Part shown: one piece after another, positions 1-10,500 of the stretch | How the letters are laid out: every line of letters begins with the position of its first letter | Position numbering within the stretch: position 1 is the stretch's first letter | Source: Vibrio tubiashii ATCC 19109 | Lineage (GTDB): Bacteria > Pseudomonadota > Gammaproteobacteria > Enterobacterales > Vibrionaceae | Direction of reading: 5' to 3' | Assembly (NCBI RefSeq): GCF_000772105.1 | Contig: NZ_CP009354.1 | Coordinates: 186,001-250,000 of the forward strand | Length of the DNA stretch: 64,000 bases | Position numbers and translations under genes: made by a program | Notes under the pieces: generated by a model | Seen by the model: the letters and a program-made list of their open reading frames with translations, nothing else | What the model was told of the DNA's origin: nothing | The model's database searches: none

Positions 1-32
1 CCTCGGTTCGCGATGACTAATTTATCTAGCAT
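1..32 (-). CDS. accC: Biotin carboxylase subunit of acetyl-CoA carboxylase (5' end only)
   Basis: Only the first ten codons are inside the window. They read MLDKLVIANR and continue with a glycine, which is the usual N-terminus of biotin carboxylase, the enzyme that carboxylates the biotin of AccB using ATP and bicarbonate. The start lies 15 bases beyond the accB stop, and a GAGG-type ribosome site overlaps the end of accB, so the two genes are almost certainly co-transcribed as in other proteobacteria. The rest of the gene lies to the left of the window. Confidence 0.85.
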   Translation of the reverse strand, partial: MLDKLVIANR

Positions 33-47
33 AAGAGAGAGCCTCTA

Positions 48-512
48 TTATTCGATAACAACAAGTGGTTGGTCGAATTCAACTGGTTGGCCGTCTTCAA
101 CTAGGATAGCGGTTACAACGCCAGATTTGTCTGCTTCGATTTGGTTCATCATTTTCATCGCTTCAACGATACATAGCGTGTCGCCTGCGTTTACTGTTTG
201 ACCAACTTCAACGAATGACTTCGCGTCTGGGCTTGGAGAACGGTAGAAAGTACCTACCATTGGAGAAAGAACTTGGTGCCCTGCTGGAGTTGCAGGAGCC
301 GCTGCCGCTTCTGGTGCTGCTGCAGGAGCAGGTGCCGCTGCTGGTGCAGCCGCTACAGGAGCTGGAGCTGCTGCGTATTGAACTGGTGCTACAGGTGCAG
401 CAGTACCGTTACGGCTGATGCGTACCGACTCTTCACCTTCAGAGATTTCTAGCTCAGCAATGCCAGACTCTTCTACTAACTCGATAAGCTTCTTGATTTT
501 ACGAATATCCAT
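48..512 (-). CDS. accB: Biotin carboxyl carrier protein of acetyl-CoA carboxylase
   Basis: A 154-residue carrier that holds the biotin shuttled between AccC and the carboxyltransferase in the first step of fatty acid synthesis. The N-terminus [10 protein letters not shown] is typical. Residues about 38-80 form an Ala/Pro-rich flexible linker. The C-terminal biotinyl domain has the EAMKM motif with the biotinylated lysine at about K120. The reading frame stays open upstream, but homology begins at the ATG at 512, so that start is chosen. It sits between aroQ (100 bases upstream) and accC (15 bases downstream), the common aroQ-accB-accC order. Confidence 0.97.
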   Translation of the reverse strand: MDIRKIKKLIELVEESGIAELEISEGEESVRISRNGTAAPVAPVQYAAAPAPVAAAPAAAPAPAAAPEAAAAPATPAGHQVLSPMVGTFYRSPSPDAKSFVEVGQTVNAGDTLCIVEAMKMMNQIEADKSGVVTAILVEDGQPVEFDQPLVVIE

Positions 513-612
513 CTTTTCTTTCTCTTTTATCTTGTGAATAAGACAGCTCAAAACGAGCTGCAGAGTGTTTATTTACGTTGAGCATCTGCGAACGACTTCA
601 ACGTCAGTTGGG

Positions 613-1062
613 TTACTTTGCCTGCAGTTTATTCAGCGCGGCAGACAGAGCGAATTCGTATCCTTGTGCACCTAAACCACAAATCACGCCCTCAGCCTTA
701 TCTGAGAGATAAGAGTGATGACGGAATGGTTCACGAGCATGCACATTGGATAAATGTACTTCGATAAATGGGATAGCCACACCTAACAGTGCATCTCTAA
801 GTGCAACGCTAGTGTGGGTAAAGGCGGCAGGGTTGATGATAATAAAATCCACCTTGTCGTATGCCGCATGGATAGCTTCGATCAGCTCATACTCACGATT
901 GGATTGAAGATGTTGGAGTTCAACATTGGCTTCATTCGCTTGCTTAGTTAATGTGTCGATAATCTGCGGTAGTGTTGACGAACCGTAATGTGCGGGTTCG
1001 CGTAGACCTAACAGGTTTAAATTTGGACCATTTAAGACAAGAATGCGTGATTTTGCTGTCAT
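613..1062 (-). CDS. aroQ: Type II 3-dehydroquinate dehydratase
   Basis: A 149-residue protein of normal length for the dodecameric type II dehydroquinase, which converts 3-dehydroquinate to 3-dehydroshikimate in the shikimate pathway. The N-terminal [10 protein letters not shown] motif, the catalytic tyrosine region EPAHYG (about residues 23-28), the [11 protein letters not shown] segment and the [11 protein letters not shown] motif with the catalytic histidine are all present. It is the first gene of the likely aroQ-accB-accC unit. Confidence 0.96.
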   Translation of the reverse strand: MTAKSRILVLNGPNLNLLGLREPAHYGSSTLPQIIDTLTKQANEANVELQHLQSNREYELIEAIHAAYDKVDFIIINPAAFTHTSVALRDALLGVAIPFIEVHLSNVHAREPFRHHSYLSDKAEGVICGLGAQGYEFALSAALNKLQAK

Positions 1063-1363
1063 TGTGCTGCCATCTTCCTACTTCATGATATGAACTGGAA
1101 TATTCCCATATTATCTCGGATTCATCATGCAGTTTTTACTAAAAATAGCAGTGAATCTTTGAAATAGACCCAGATTATAGCTAATTCAGCGCATTTAGCA
1201 GCAATTTACTGGTCTAATCTCCCAGCTTGAAGCCGGATTTTTGTAACCGAGGTAACATTTTTTGCTCAATGAGAAAGGGCGAGAGAGGAGTATTTTAGAC
1301 GGTAAAAACAAAAAACCGCCACATAACGTGACGGTTTGAAGTTCTACATAGTGGTGTTGGTAA
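1063..1363. other. Intergenic region between aroQ and acs
   Basis: About 300 bases hold the aroQ promoter region on the right-to-left strand and the acs terminator at 1304-1337. No credible gene was seen. A 64-codon frame here only runs through the terminator and the end of acs in another frame. Confidence 0.6.
1304..1337 (-). terminator. Rho-independent terminator of acs
   Basis: Arms at 1313-1322 and 1328-1337 form a 10-bp stem (one G-U pair) with a 5-base loop. On the minus strand they are followed by a T-rich run (1304-1315). It sits just past the acs stop codon. Confidence 0.85.
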
Positions 1364-3313
1364 TTACGCCAATTCTGCTTTTTCTGCAATCAGCTTATCA
1401 ACCACACTTGGATCCGCTAGGGTTGAAGTATCGCCTAAGTTGCTAGTATCGCCTGTAGCAATCTTACGTAAAATACGGCGCATAATCTTACCTGAACGAG
1501 TTTTAGGTAATGAGTCTGTCCAGTGCAGTACATCTGGCGTTGCGATAGGGCCAATTTCTTTACGCACCCAGTCCTTCACTTCTTTATGCAGTTCTGCACT
1601 TGGGAACTCACCATCATTGAGCGTGATGTAAGCGTAGATTGCTTGGCCTTTAATATCGTGAGGGATACCAACAATCGCTGCTTCAGCAATCTTATCGTGA
1701 GCGACGAGTGCCGATTCGATTTCTGCGGTACCCATACGGTGACCAGAGACGTTTAATACGTCATCCACACGACCTGTAATCCAGTAGTAACCATCTTCGT
1801 CGCGACGTGCGCCGTCACTGGTGAAGTACATGCCTTTAAATGTAGAGAAGTAAGTTTGCTCGAAGCGCTCATGGTCGCCATATACTGTGCGCATCTGACC
1901 TGGCCAAGAATCAAGGATAACTAGGTTACCGTCAGTCGCACCTTCGATAATGTTACCCATGTTATCAACCAGAGCAGGCTGAACACCGAAGAATGGGCGA
2001 GTCGCAGAGCCTGGTTTAAGGTCTGTTGCGCCTGGTAGTGGGGCAATCAAGATGCCACCCGTTTCGGTTTGCCACCAAGTATCCACAATAGGTGAATCTT
2101 CATTACCGATGGTTTTGTAGTACCACTCCCACGCTTCAGGGTTAATAGGTTCACCCACCGAACCCATAATACGTAAGCTGCTACGTGAAGTGCCTTCTAC
2201 CGCTTCATTGCCTTTCGCCATAAGTGCACGAATCGCTGTTGGTGCCGTGTAGAGGATATTGACTTGGTGTTTATCCACCACTTGGCTCATGCGGTTTGTG
2301 CTTGGGTAGTTAGGCACACCTTCGAATAGGATTGTTTTTGCACCGTTGGCCAGTGGGCCGTAAATCAGATAAGTGTGGCCGGTAATCCAACCCACGTCAG
2401 CGGTACACCAGAAGGTTTCGCCTGGCTGATAATCAAATACGTACTTGAATGTCATGGTAGCGTAGACAAGGTAACCGCCTGTGGTGTGCAGAACACCTTT
2501 TGGTTTACCTGTCGAGCCAGAAGTGTAGAGGATGAAAAGAGGGTCTTCTGCTTTCATCTCTTCTGGTGGGCAGTCAGCAGAAACATTTGCGGTTGCTTCA
2601 TGCCACCAAACATCACGATGCTCATGCCAGTCAATGTCGCCGCCAGTACGTTTCATGACGATGACTTTTTCGATGGTTTTTACTTCTGGGTTAGTCAGTG
2701 CTTCATCAACATTCTTTTTCAGAGGAACGGCACGACCACCACGCACGCCTTCGTCAGCGGTAATCACCACTTTAGCGTCTGAATCAATAATGCGGCCAGA
2801 TAGCGCTTCTGGAGAGAAGCCACCGAATACAACAGTATGTACCGCACCAATACGGGTACAGGCTAGCATGGCAACGGCAGCTTCAGTCACCATTGGCATG
2901 TAAAGACAAACCACATCGCCTTTACGCACGCCTTGCTCTTTCAGTGCGTTCGAAAACTCACACACTTCTTTATGCAGTTGGTTAAACGTCAGTGTTTTAT
3001 CGTCGTTTGGATCATCACCTTCCCAGATGATGGCGACGTCATCACCACGTTCAGCAAGGTGACGGTCAATACAGTTTGCAGATACGTTTAGCGTACCGTC
3101 TTCGAACCAACGGATATCAACGTGGCCAGTATCAAATGACGTGTTCTTTACTTGAGTGAAAGGCTTCATCCAATCGACGATTTTTCCGTGCTCACTCCAG
3201 AAACCAACAGGATCTGTCACAGATTGTTGGTACATAGCTTGGTAGGTATCGTTATCCGCGTGGGTATTTTTTTTGATGTTTTCTTTTACCGGATAAATAT
3301 GGGCTTCACTCAT
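1364..3313 (-). CDS. acs: Acetyl-CoA synthetase (AMP-forming)
   Basis: A 649-residue enzyme that activates acetate to acetyl-CoA through acetyl-AMP. Visible motifs are the adenylate-forming P-loop-like [11 protein letters not shown], the WWQTETGG motif, and near the C-terminus [11 protein letters not shown], in which K609 is the lysine that is reversibly acetylated in the Salmonella enzyme. Length and ends are full. It is separated by 211 bases from the exonuclease gene upstream and has its own terminator. In V. cholerae, acs is switched on by CrbS/CrbR, and homologues of both lie in this window (7507-10935 and 14772-15407). Confidence 0.98.
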   Translation of the reverse strand: MSEAHIYPVKENIKKNTHADNDTYQAMYQQSVTDPVGFWSEHGKIVDWMKPFTQVKNTSFDTGHVDIRWFEDGTLNVSANCIDRHLAERGDDVAIIWEGDDPNDDKTLTFNQLHKEVCEFSNALKEQGVRKGDVVCLYMPMVTEAAVAMLACTRIGAVHTVVFGGFSPEALSGRIIDSDAKVVITADEGVRGGRAVPLKKNVDEALTNPEVKTIEKVIVMKRTGGDIDWHEHRDVWWHEATANVSADCPPEEMKAEDPLFILYTSGSTGKPKGVLHTTGGYLVYATMTFKYVFDYQPGETFWCTADVGWITGHTYLIYGPLANGAKTILFEGVPNYPSTNRMSQVVDKHQVNILYTAPTAIRALMAKGNEAVEGTSRSSLRIMGSVGEPINPEAWEWYYKTIGNEDSPIVDTWWQTETGGILIAPLPGATDLKPGSATRPFFGVQPALVDNMGNIIEGATDGNLVILDSWPGQMRTVYGDHERFEQTYFSTFKGMYFTSDGARRDEDGYYWITGRVDDVLNVSGHRMGTAEIESALVAHDKIAEAAIVGIPHDIKGQAIYAYITLNDGEFPSAELHKEVKDWVRKEIGPIATPDVLHWTDSLPKTRSGKIMRRILRKIATGDTSNLGDTSTLADPSVVDKLIAEKAELA

Positions 3314-3524
3314 TGCTTATCTCCTTGTGCTTAATTCCTTGTGAATTGAGCAAGTGTCCGTTTAAAACGATAAGGTCACCTGACCCTGACGTTGTAAAAT
3401 CCCTATACCCATAACTTTCAAGCACAGGCGAGAATTCGACAATTAGACTTTAGGATGAGAGAGATAGATCTGCTTTGAAATGAAGGAATTAAAACGCAAA
3501 TTGAGAACTTGGTCGTAAGTTAGG

Positions 3525-4157
3525 TTAGCGGGTGTAGGGCAGATTTAAGCTAGGGAGGTCACCTTTTGTTAATCGAACAAACACTAAGGCGGCAGAAATC
3601 GCATCTTGTAGGGCATCGTGTTTGTCTTGCAAAGGCAAGTCGAGATGCTTACAAATGGCGTCCAAGCTGAGATCAAAGTAGGCGTTAGGCAGGTGCTTTT
3701 CTAGCTTGTCGTGATAGATCTGGCTGACTTCGATTAAAGGATTGGGTAGAGGGAAACCTAACTGTTTGCGACAAGCGAGATCGAGAATTTTTTTGTCATA
3801 GCGAATGTGATAGCCGACTAATGGGCGATTGCCAATAAACTCCAGCAGTTGCATCAAGGCTTGTTTTTCATCGATACCATCAACGAGATCCTGATGGCGG
3901 ATGCGGTGGATTTTAATCGAGCCAGAATCCAGTGATTGCGGGGCTCTTAGCCTGACTTCAAACGGTTTGCTGGTAATAATGCGATTGTCGATGATTTTGG
4001 TTGCCGCAATGGTGACGAGTTCGGCACGATTAGGGTCTAGGCTAGTGGTCTCACAATCTAACGAGACGTACTCGCCTTTTTGCACCGAGGCAAAAAGAGG
4101 CTGGTAAGGAGAGCCCTTGAGTTTGTAAAACCAATAACGGCGTTGCAACCAATTCAT
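3525..4157 (-). CDS. DEDDh 3'-5' exonuclease, DNA polymerase III epsilon-like
   Basis: A 210-residue protein with an exonuclease fold of the DnaQ class. The first acidic motif is SLDCETTSLDP (about residues 32-42), the middle motif lies around VGYHIRYDKKILD, and the third is the HDALQDA segment that supplies the catalytic His and Asp. It is too short to be the replicative epsilon subunit and lacks its C-terminal part, so a stand-alone nuclease is likely. It lies 10 bases after the DUF294 gene, so both are probably one transcript. Its substrate is unknown. Confidence 0.85.
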   Translation of the reverse strand: MNWLQRRYWFYKLKGSPYQPLFASVQKGEYVSLDCETTSLDPNRAELVTIAATKIIDNRIITSKPFEVRLRAPQSLDSGSIKIHRIRHQDLVDGIDEKQALMQLLEFIGNRPLVGYHIRYDKKILDLACRKQLGFPLPNPLIEVSQIYHDKLEKHLPNAYFDLSLDAICKHLDLPLQDKHDALQDAISAALVFVRLTKGDLPSLNLPYTR

Positions 4158-4167
4158 ACACCAGCCT

Positions 4168-5994
4168 CTAATCTCTTATCTGATAATGATAGCCCAAGAA
4201 CTGCTTAAACTTTTTCACCACATGCAAACTATGACGTAGTAAATCTCGCTCGGTACGTTCTATCTGTTTCAGGTCGATGCGATTATGGCTGTGTTGATTT
4301 GTCAGTTGTTGATTGAGGCGCAGCTTGAATAGCAACTTAAGTGCTTCACTGAGGTTGTCGGCGGTCTCTGGTTCAAGTATCCGTTTCACTCTTAAAGCTT
4401 CTATGCGTTCAAAGGTGTTTTTCTCTTCAATGCCATACTCTAGCGACAAGGTACGGATCCCATGAACGATAGGGAAGATGCCGCCACTTTTTACGTCGAC
4501 ACCTTGTTTGTCTTTCTTAACATTGCCAAACAGAGTCAATGGTAGAGAAAACTGTAACGCAGGACGCGAGAAGTCTTGCAGTGCGAGCATGTTGTTCAGC
4601 ATGGTTTGCTTAAGATGTTGCGTGATGGGTTCGAGTAACGTTTTGTTGCCTGCGACGGCATGAGCATCGGTGAAAATCGCTAGGTCCATGACGTTTTCTG
4701 CACTGCTAGGTTTAGACCATTGGCTGATAGTGCTTTTCCATTCTGACTGGGTCTTGACCCACTTAGGGTTATTAACCATGACATTACCAGGGCAAAGTGG
4801 GTAGCCAAGTTGTTGTAGCGTATGAGTTAGCTGACCCATCACGGTTTCACATTGGTGCCAGTGAAGACCATCTTTGATGATCAATGCGTTGTCTTGGTCA
4901 GTTTTCAGTATTTGTTCCCCACGCCCTTCTGAGCCTAGAACGACCAAACAACAGTGATCGTGAAGGGCAGGAGGAACAATCAGTTCAAAGGCTTTCTCTA
5001 TGATCTGCTCGTTGACCGCTGAGATCAGTTCCATGATAAAGCGGGTGCGAATGCCGTTATTAAGCAGACTTTCGACTAAGTTTCGTTGCCTGTTCGAGGC
5101 GAGAGCCAACTCTTCAATACTGGTCGAGCGAGCAATACTTAACGTTAATACGTGCGAGTGGGTAGAGAAAGCACTGAGGATCTGGGTCATATCGAGCATG
5201 CCGACCGCTTCTTTACCATCGGCGACCATCACGCGTTTCATTCGGTGACGTGTCATTTTAATCATCGCATTAAAAAGAAACTCACCGTCCTCTACATGCA
5301 CCACAGGGAAAGTGGCAATTTTGCCTACAGGAGTGTCGAGTGGATGACCTTCAAGCATAACGGCATGCAGCATATTGGTTCGAGTAATGATCCCATACGG
5401 CATTGAGTGCTCATCTTCAACGAGGCGGACGTCAGAGTCGTTTAATCGCACCAACGCAGAGTCGATACCATTTTTCTTGAGTGTTTGCGTCACTTCATTC
5501 AGCGGTTGCTCGGGAGAGAGTATCATTGGTGGATGATAGATCTCTTTATCGACCTTAGTCAGGATAAACTCGGCCAGGTTTTGCTGTTGCTGGGCCGCAT
5601 CGATCAGCTCTTGGCGCTTGGCAAGGTTGTTGTCGAAGTAGGCGGCGAACTGACCATTCTCGTTATACAGCTCAATGAAAACTGACTTGGGCAATAGATA
5701 GCAAAGGGTATCTTCTAATGCGATGTAGCGATGCTTTACCGTCTCTTCAAATAGAGCACGTACATCAAACAAATCATCATTAGCGTAGTGAGCAAAAACT
5801 TCTTTGTCGTCTTCCGAACGCTCTTCGACTGCTCCTTTGATCAGGATGTGCAGGTGTTGGCTCTGTGTACCGGGCTGAAGTAAGGTTTCTTTGGCACGGT
5901 AATAAGCGACATCCAATGAGCTACGCAGCCGGTTCTGCTGCTGGCTGTCCAATCGATCAAACGGTGGGGAGTGCATATTAAATTTATCTGGCAT
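4168..5994 (-). CDS. cNMP-binding / CBS / DUF294 nucleotidyltransferase-like protein
   Basis: A 608-residue cytoplasmic protein. Residues about 15-120 resemble a cyclic-nucleotide-binding domain, about 155-275 a pair of CBS domains, about 295-430 the DUF294 putative nucleotidyltransferase domain with the motif GSEGRGEQ followed by TDQDNALI (the Gly-Ser and Asp-x-Asp pattern of pol-beta-type transferases), and the rest the DUF294 C-terminal helical domain. The architecture suggests an adenylate-sensing regulator. The family often sits beside acs and actP, as here. Its reaction is not established. Confidence 0.85.
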   Translation of the reverse strand: MPDKFNMHSPPFDRLDSQQQNRLRSSLDVAYYRAKETLLQPGTQSQHLHILIKGAVEERSEDDKEVFAHYANDDLFDVRALFEETVKHRYIALEDTLCYLLPKSVFIELYNENGQFAAYFDNNLAKRQELIDAAQQQQNLAEFILTKVDKEIYHPPMILSPEQPLNEVTQTLKKNGIDSALVRLNDSDVRLVEDEHSMPYGIITRTNMLHAVMLEGHPLDTPVGKIATFPVVHVEDGEFLFNAMIKMTRHRMKRVMVADGKEAVGMLDMTQILSAFSTHSHVLTLSIARSTSIEELALASNRQRNLVESLLNNGIRTRFIMELISAVNEQIIEKAFELIVPPALHDHCCLVVLGSEGRGEQILKTDQDNALIIKDGLHWHQCETVMGQLTHTLQQLGYPLCPGNVMVNNPKWVKTQSEWKSTISQWSKPSSAENVMDLAIFTDAHAVAGNKTLLEPITQHLKQTMLNNMLALQDFSRPALQFSLPLTLFGNVKKDKQGVDVKSGGIFPIVHGIRTLSLEYGIEEKNTFERIEALRVKRILEPETADNLSEALKLLFKLRLNQQLTNQHSHNRIDLKQIERTERDLLRHSLHVVKKFKQFLGYHYQIRD

Positions 5995-6229
5995 TACGAA
6001 CCCTACTTCATTGCCACTCTATAGGTTAAGTGTGCAGGATTGGCATAATTGTTCCAGACGACTTTGGTCGAATCTATTAATGAAACAAGTCCGCTCATTT
6101 CGTTGCTAATGATGAAAATAGTGAGAATAGGGAAACGCAGTTGTGACGATTATTCCCTTTTTATTCTCAGCAAAGCAAACGATAATATCGCCGCTTTGTT
6201 CCAATTTATTCACGCATTCAGAGGTAATG

Positions 6230-7414
6230 ATGCTCACCCCATCTCCATATGGCTGGATTTCCCAGTATTTTGTCGGTTTCTTTTTCGCTTATGGTGTTTA
6301 TCTACCATTTTGGGCGTTGTGGTTTGAAGAGCAGGGGGTATCGGCAACAGATATCGGGTTGTTAGTTGGTATTGGTTTTGCGACCCGATGTGTCGCTAAT
6401 ATGGTGCTAACACCACGTATCCATAAAGTCGAACACTTGATGCCAGCACTGCGATGGCTCAGCTTTGCCTCTATTCTTTTTGTTAGTTTCCACTTCTTTA
6501 CAGGTGGTAGCTTTTGGTTAATGGCATTGGCGACTGTGTTGTTCAACTTGTGCTGTGGCCCTATTGTTCCCTTGTCTGATGCCATGGCGAACTACTATTC
6601 ACGTTTGCAAATGCTTGATTATGGCCGCACTCGCTTGTGGGGTTCGATTGCCTTTATTGCCGGTTCAACGGTGGTTGGCTTCTTAGTTGCGCAGTATGGC
6701 AGTGACATGATTATCTTCACTGCGCTGGCTGGTGTGGTTGTAGCTTTGTTGTTCTCAATGCGCAACATCAATCCAATGCCCGTTACGACGGAAGATGAAG
6801 ATGCTGAGCGCCCTAAGTTGACAGAGCTGCTGTGTGAACTTCCTGTGGTTAAGTTCCTGATTTTGGTTTCTCTTATTCAAGGCAGTCACGCTGCGTATTA
6901 CAGCTTCAGTTCGATTTATTGGAAAGAGGCGGGCTACTCAGAAGACATTATCGGTTATCTCTGGAGCTTAGGTGTTGTGGCTGAGGTGGCGATTTTTGCT
7001 TTGAGTAAACGTCTGTTCTCGGGTTGGACGCTTCGAGCGTTGTTTATGGTCGCTGCACTTGGTGTGGTGGTACGTTGGGGTTTGACTGCTTCTACAACCG
7101 CATTAGTGGCATTGGTGATGATCCAGCTTCTACATGGTGTGACCTTTGCAATCGCACATATCGCCGCGATTCAATATATCCAGCACTCTGAGCAAAGAAA
7201 AATGGTGGCGCTGCAAGCGCTATACAATGCGATTCCTTTAGGGGCATTCATCGCGTTGATGACCACCTTAAGTGGTTGGGGCTATGAAAACTGGGGGGCA
7301 AACGTCTTCTGGGCGATGGCCGTTATGGGTGTCTTGGCTCTATTTATCAAAGTTGATCCCCAAAAACATCAAGTTAGCGATATGTCGAAAGCGGAGCCTA
7401 ATGCACAGAATTAA
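6230..7414 (+). CDS. MFS transporter of the HcaT (phenylpropionate permease-like) family
   Basis: A 394-residue membrane protein with about 12 hydrophobic segments. The N-terminus (SPYGWISQYFVGFFFAYGVY) and the overall pattern match the MFS_1-like group that contains E. coli HcaT. The frame is open from further upstream, but the ATG at 6230 has a GAGG ribosome site 5 bases before it and begins the homologous region; an ATG at 6227 is too close to that site. The substrate cannot be told from sequence. A terminator follows at 7455. Confidence 0.82.
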   Translation: MLTPSPYGWISQYFVGFFFAYGVYLPFWALWFEEQGVSATDIGLLVGIGFATRCVANMVLTPRIHKVEHLMPALRWLSFASILFVSFHFFTGGSFWLMALATVLFNLCCGPIVPLSDAMANYYSRLQMLDYGRTRLWGSIAFIAGSTVVGFLVAQYGSDMIIFTALAGVVVALLFSMRNINPMPVTTEDEDAERPKLTELLCELPVVKFLILVSLIQGSHAAYYSFSSIYWKEAGYSEDIIGYLWSLGVVAEVAIFALSKRLFSGWTLRALFMVAALGVVVRWGLTASTTALVALVMIQLLHGVTFAIAHIAAIQYIQHSEQRKMVALQALYNAIPLGAFIALMTTLSGWGYENWGANVFWAMAVMGVLALFIKVDPQKHQVSDMSKAEPNAQN

Positions 7415-7454
7415 GCCTAGCTGATTGAGTTGATAGCATATCCTTAGTTAAATG

Positions 7455-7483
7455 AAACCTCTCCAATATGGGGAGGTTTTTGT
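7455..7483 (+). terminator. Terminator after the MFS gene
   Basis: Arms 7455-7464 and 7470-7479 form a 10-bp stem with a 5-base loop, followed by a T-rich run. It separates the MFS gene from crbS. Confidence 0.85.
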
Positions 7484-7506
7484 TTGGCGCATGATAAGGA
7501 TATCTG

Positions 7507-10500
7507 ATGCAAGGCTGGCTAGTGATCACTGTATCACTGATGTATCTCGGACTACTGTTCCTCATTGCTTGGTATGGTGATAAACAGCACAACTGGTTGG
7601 CCAAATGGCGACCTTGGATTTACAGCCTATCTATCGCAGTGTACTGCACATCGTGGACATTTTACGGCACCGTCGGGCAGGCTAGTAACAATCCTTGGGC
7701 TTTCCTGCCTATCTATATCGCCCCAATACTTGTCTTTACTCTCGGTTGGCGAATTCTGGCTCGGTTGATTATTACCGCCAAACGAGAACACATTACCTCT
7801 ATTGCTGACTTTATCGCTGCGCGCTATGGCAAATCACAAGGTCTAGCTGTGGTCGTTACCTTGATTGCAGTGGCTGGTATTTTGCCTTACATCGCACTGC
7901 AATTGCGCGGTATTACCATGGGGTTAGAGATCATTTCGCCTGAACTGCCGCGAAGTTTCGAAGGCTCAAGCCTTGATGTGTCTTGGTTCGTGGTTGGTGC
8001 ATTGGCCATTTTTACCATGCTGTTTGGTACTCGCCATATTGATAATACTGAGCATCACCGCGGTATGATGATGGCGATTGCGTTTGAATCTATTATCAAG
8101 CTGGTGGCATTTCTAGCCGTTGGTCTGTTTATTCTGTTCTTAGCGCTTAATCGCAATGACGTTGAGCTAGCACAGATTGCGCGTCAGACCTACCAATCAC
8201 CGAACATACCGACCCTAGTTATTCATACCGTGCTAACCATGTTGGCGATTGTCTGTCTGCCACGCCAGTTCCATACTATGGTGGTAGAAAACGAGCGCGC
8301 GCAAGACCTGCATACCGCGCGTTGGTTATTTCCTCTTTATTTGATTTTGATGGGCATTTTTGTCTTGCCGATTGCTTGGGTCGGGCAATCTCTTCTGACC
8401 GACGCCAGTCCCGATACCTATGTGATTAGCTTGCCGATGGCGGTAGGTGCGCAGGATATTGCTTTACTTGCTTTCCTCGGCGGCACATCTGCGGCCAGTG
8501 GCATGGTGATTGTTTCAACCATCGCTTTGGCAATCATGGTCTCCAATGATTTAGTCATGCCATTGCTGCTGCGCCGAATGCGACTCTCACAGCGCAATCA
8601 CAGGCACTTCTCTGGTCTGCTGTTGATTATTCGCCGTGGGCTAATTCTTCTGCTATTGCTTGGAGCTTGGGGATTTTATCAAGCACTAGGTAATATCCAC
8701 TCCCTTTCTGCGATTGGTTTCCTCTCCTTTGCGGCGATCACTCAGTTTGCCCCCGCTTTGATTGGTGGTATGTATTGGCGTCAGGGAAACCGCAAAGGGG
8801 TATACGTTGGCTTGGCGGTAGGTTTTACCTTATGGCTGATTACCTTAATGAGCCAAACCGATATGCTAGCGGGCAGCGCGCAAGACAACTTCCTATTGTG
8901 GATGATCACTCCGCCTGAATGGCTGCAGAATCTCAATGTCAAAAATTCAGACTGGGGCATTGTACTCAGTGTTGCGCTCAACACCCTTTGTTACGTCGTT
9001 GTCTCGCTGCTTACTCGCGCCAGTCTAAGTGAGCGCTTACAGTCTGCTTCGTTTGTGGGTACGCCTCTACCTGAAAGTGAAAACATGAGCTTGTATCAAA
9101 GCCGTGTCACAGTGGGTGAGTTAGAGATGCTGGCGTCGCGTTTTGTTGGCAGGCAACGGGTGCGAAGTGCATTCAGGCAATATTGGCAACAGCAAAGAGA
9201 AACCTTACTGCCCAATCAACAAGCGCCTTCTACTTTAATTCGCCATACCGAAAGGGTGCTGGCTGGGGTTTTTGGTGCCTCATCGGCTAAGTTAGTCCTT
9301 ACTTCTGCGCTACAAGGCAGAAACATGCAGCTGGAAGAAGTCGCTACCATTGTTGATGAAGCTTCAGAGCTGTATGACTTTAGCCGAGGACTACTGCAAG
9401 GGGCGATTGAACATATCGGGCAAGGTATTGCTGTGGTCGATAAGCAGCTTCGTCTTGTGGCATGGAACCAGCGTTACTTAGAGCTGTTTACGTTTCCGGC
9501 TGGCTTGATTCAGGTGGGTAGGCCGATTGCCGATGTGATACGACACAATGCTGAGTGCGGGTTGTGTGGCCCGGGTGACCCTGAGGAGCATGTGCGTCGA
9601 CGGGTTTATCACCTTGAGCAAGGAACGCGTCATACCTCGTCGCGCGTACGACCTGATGGTCGAGTGATAGAAGTGCAGGGCAACCCAATGCCAGGTGGTG
9701 GGTTTGTGATGAGCTTTACCGATATCACCGTCTTCCGCGATGCTGAGCAAGCCCTAAAAGATGCTAACGAAACCCTTGAAGAACGCGTCCAAGAGCGTAC
9801 TCAAGAGCTAGAGCAACTGAACAAAAAACTGGTCTCAGCCACTCAACGCTCTGAACATGAATCACAATCCAAATCGCGCTTTTTAGCCGCAGTAAGCCAT
9901 GACTTAATGCAGCCACTCAATGCTGCTCGTCTGTTCGCCTCATCTTTATCGGAAGTCGCAAAAGAGCCTGAGACCAAGCAGCTTTCCCATCATATTGAGA
10001 GTGCCTTAGGAGCCGCTGAAGATTTGATTGGCGATTTACTGGATATCTCGCGTCTAGAATCTGGCAAGCTAGATATCAACGTACATGGTTTTGCGATTAA
10101 CGATGTTTTATCCAACCTCAATGCGGAGTTTAGTGCGCTTGCGAAGCAGCAGGGTATTGAGTTCACCATGATACCGAGTCAGCTATTGGTTCAATCTGAC
10201 CCGAAACTCTTACGTCGTGTGGTACAGAACTTTTTAACTAATGCGTTTCGCTACAGTCCAAAAGGTAAAGTGGTCCTCGGCGTAAGACGATTGGGAAGCC
10301 AAGCACGTATCGATGTGTGGGACAATGGTATGGGCATTGATGAGGACAAGCAGCAAGAAATATTTGAAGAGTTTAATCGTGGAACTCAAGTTCGTTCCGA
10401 TCAGGGCTTAGGGCTTGGACTAGCGATTTCTAAAGGGATAGCTCATGTTCTTGGTCACCAAATCACTATGCGTTCATGGCCAGGTAAAGGCAGCGTGTTC

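Noticed and set aside
1195..1389. 64-codon minus-strand frame between aroQ and acs
   Set aside because: It runs through the acs terminator and overlaps the acs end out of frame, with no ribosome site or recognisable protein features.
2375..2903. Overlapping plus-strand frames inside acs
   Set aside because: They lie wholly within the conserved acs coding region on the other strand and show no protein-like features of their own.
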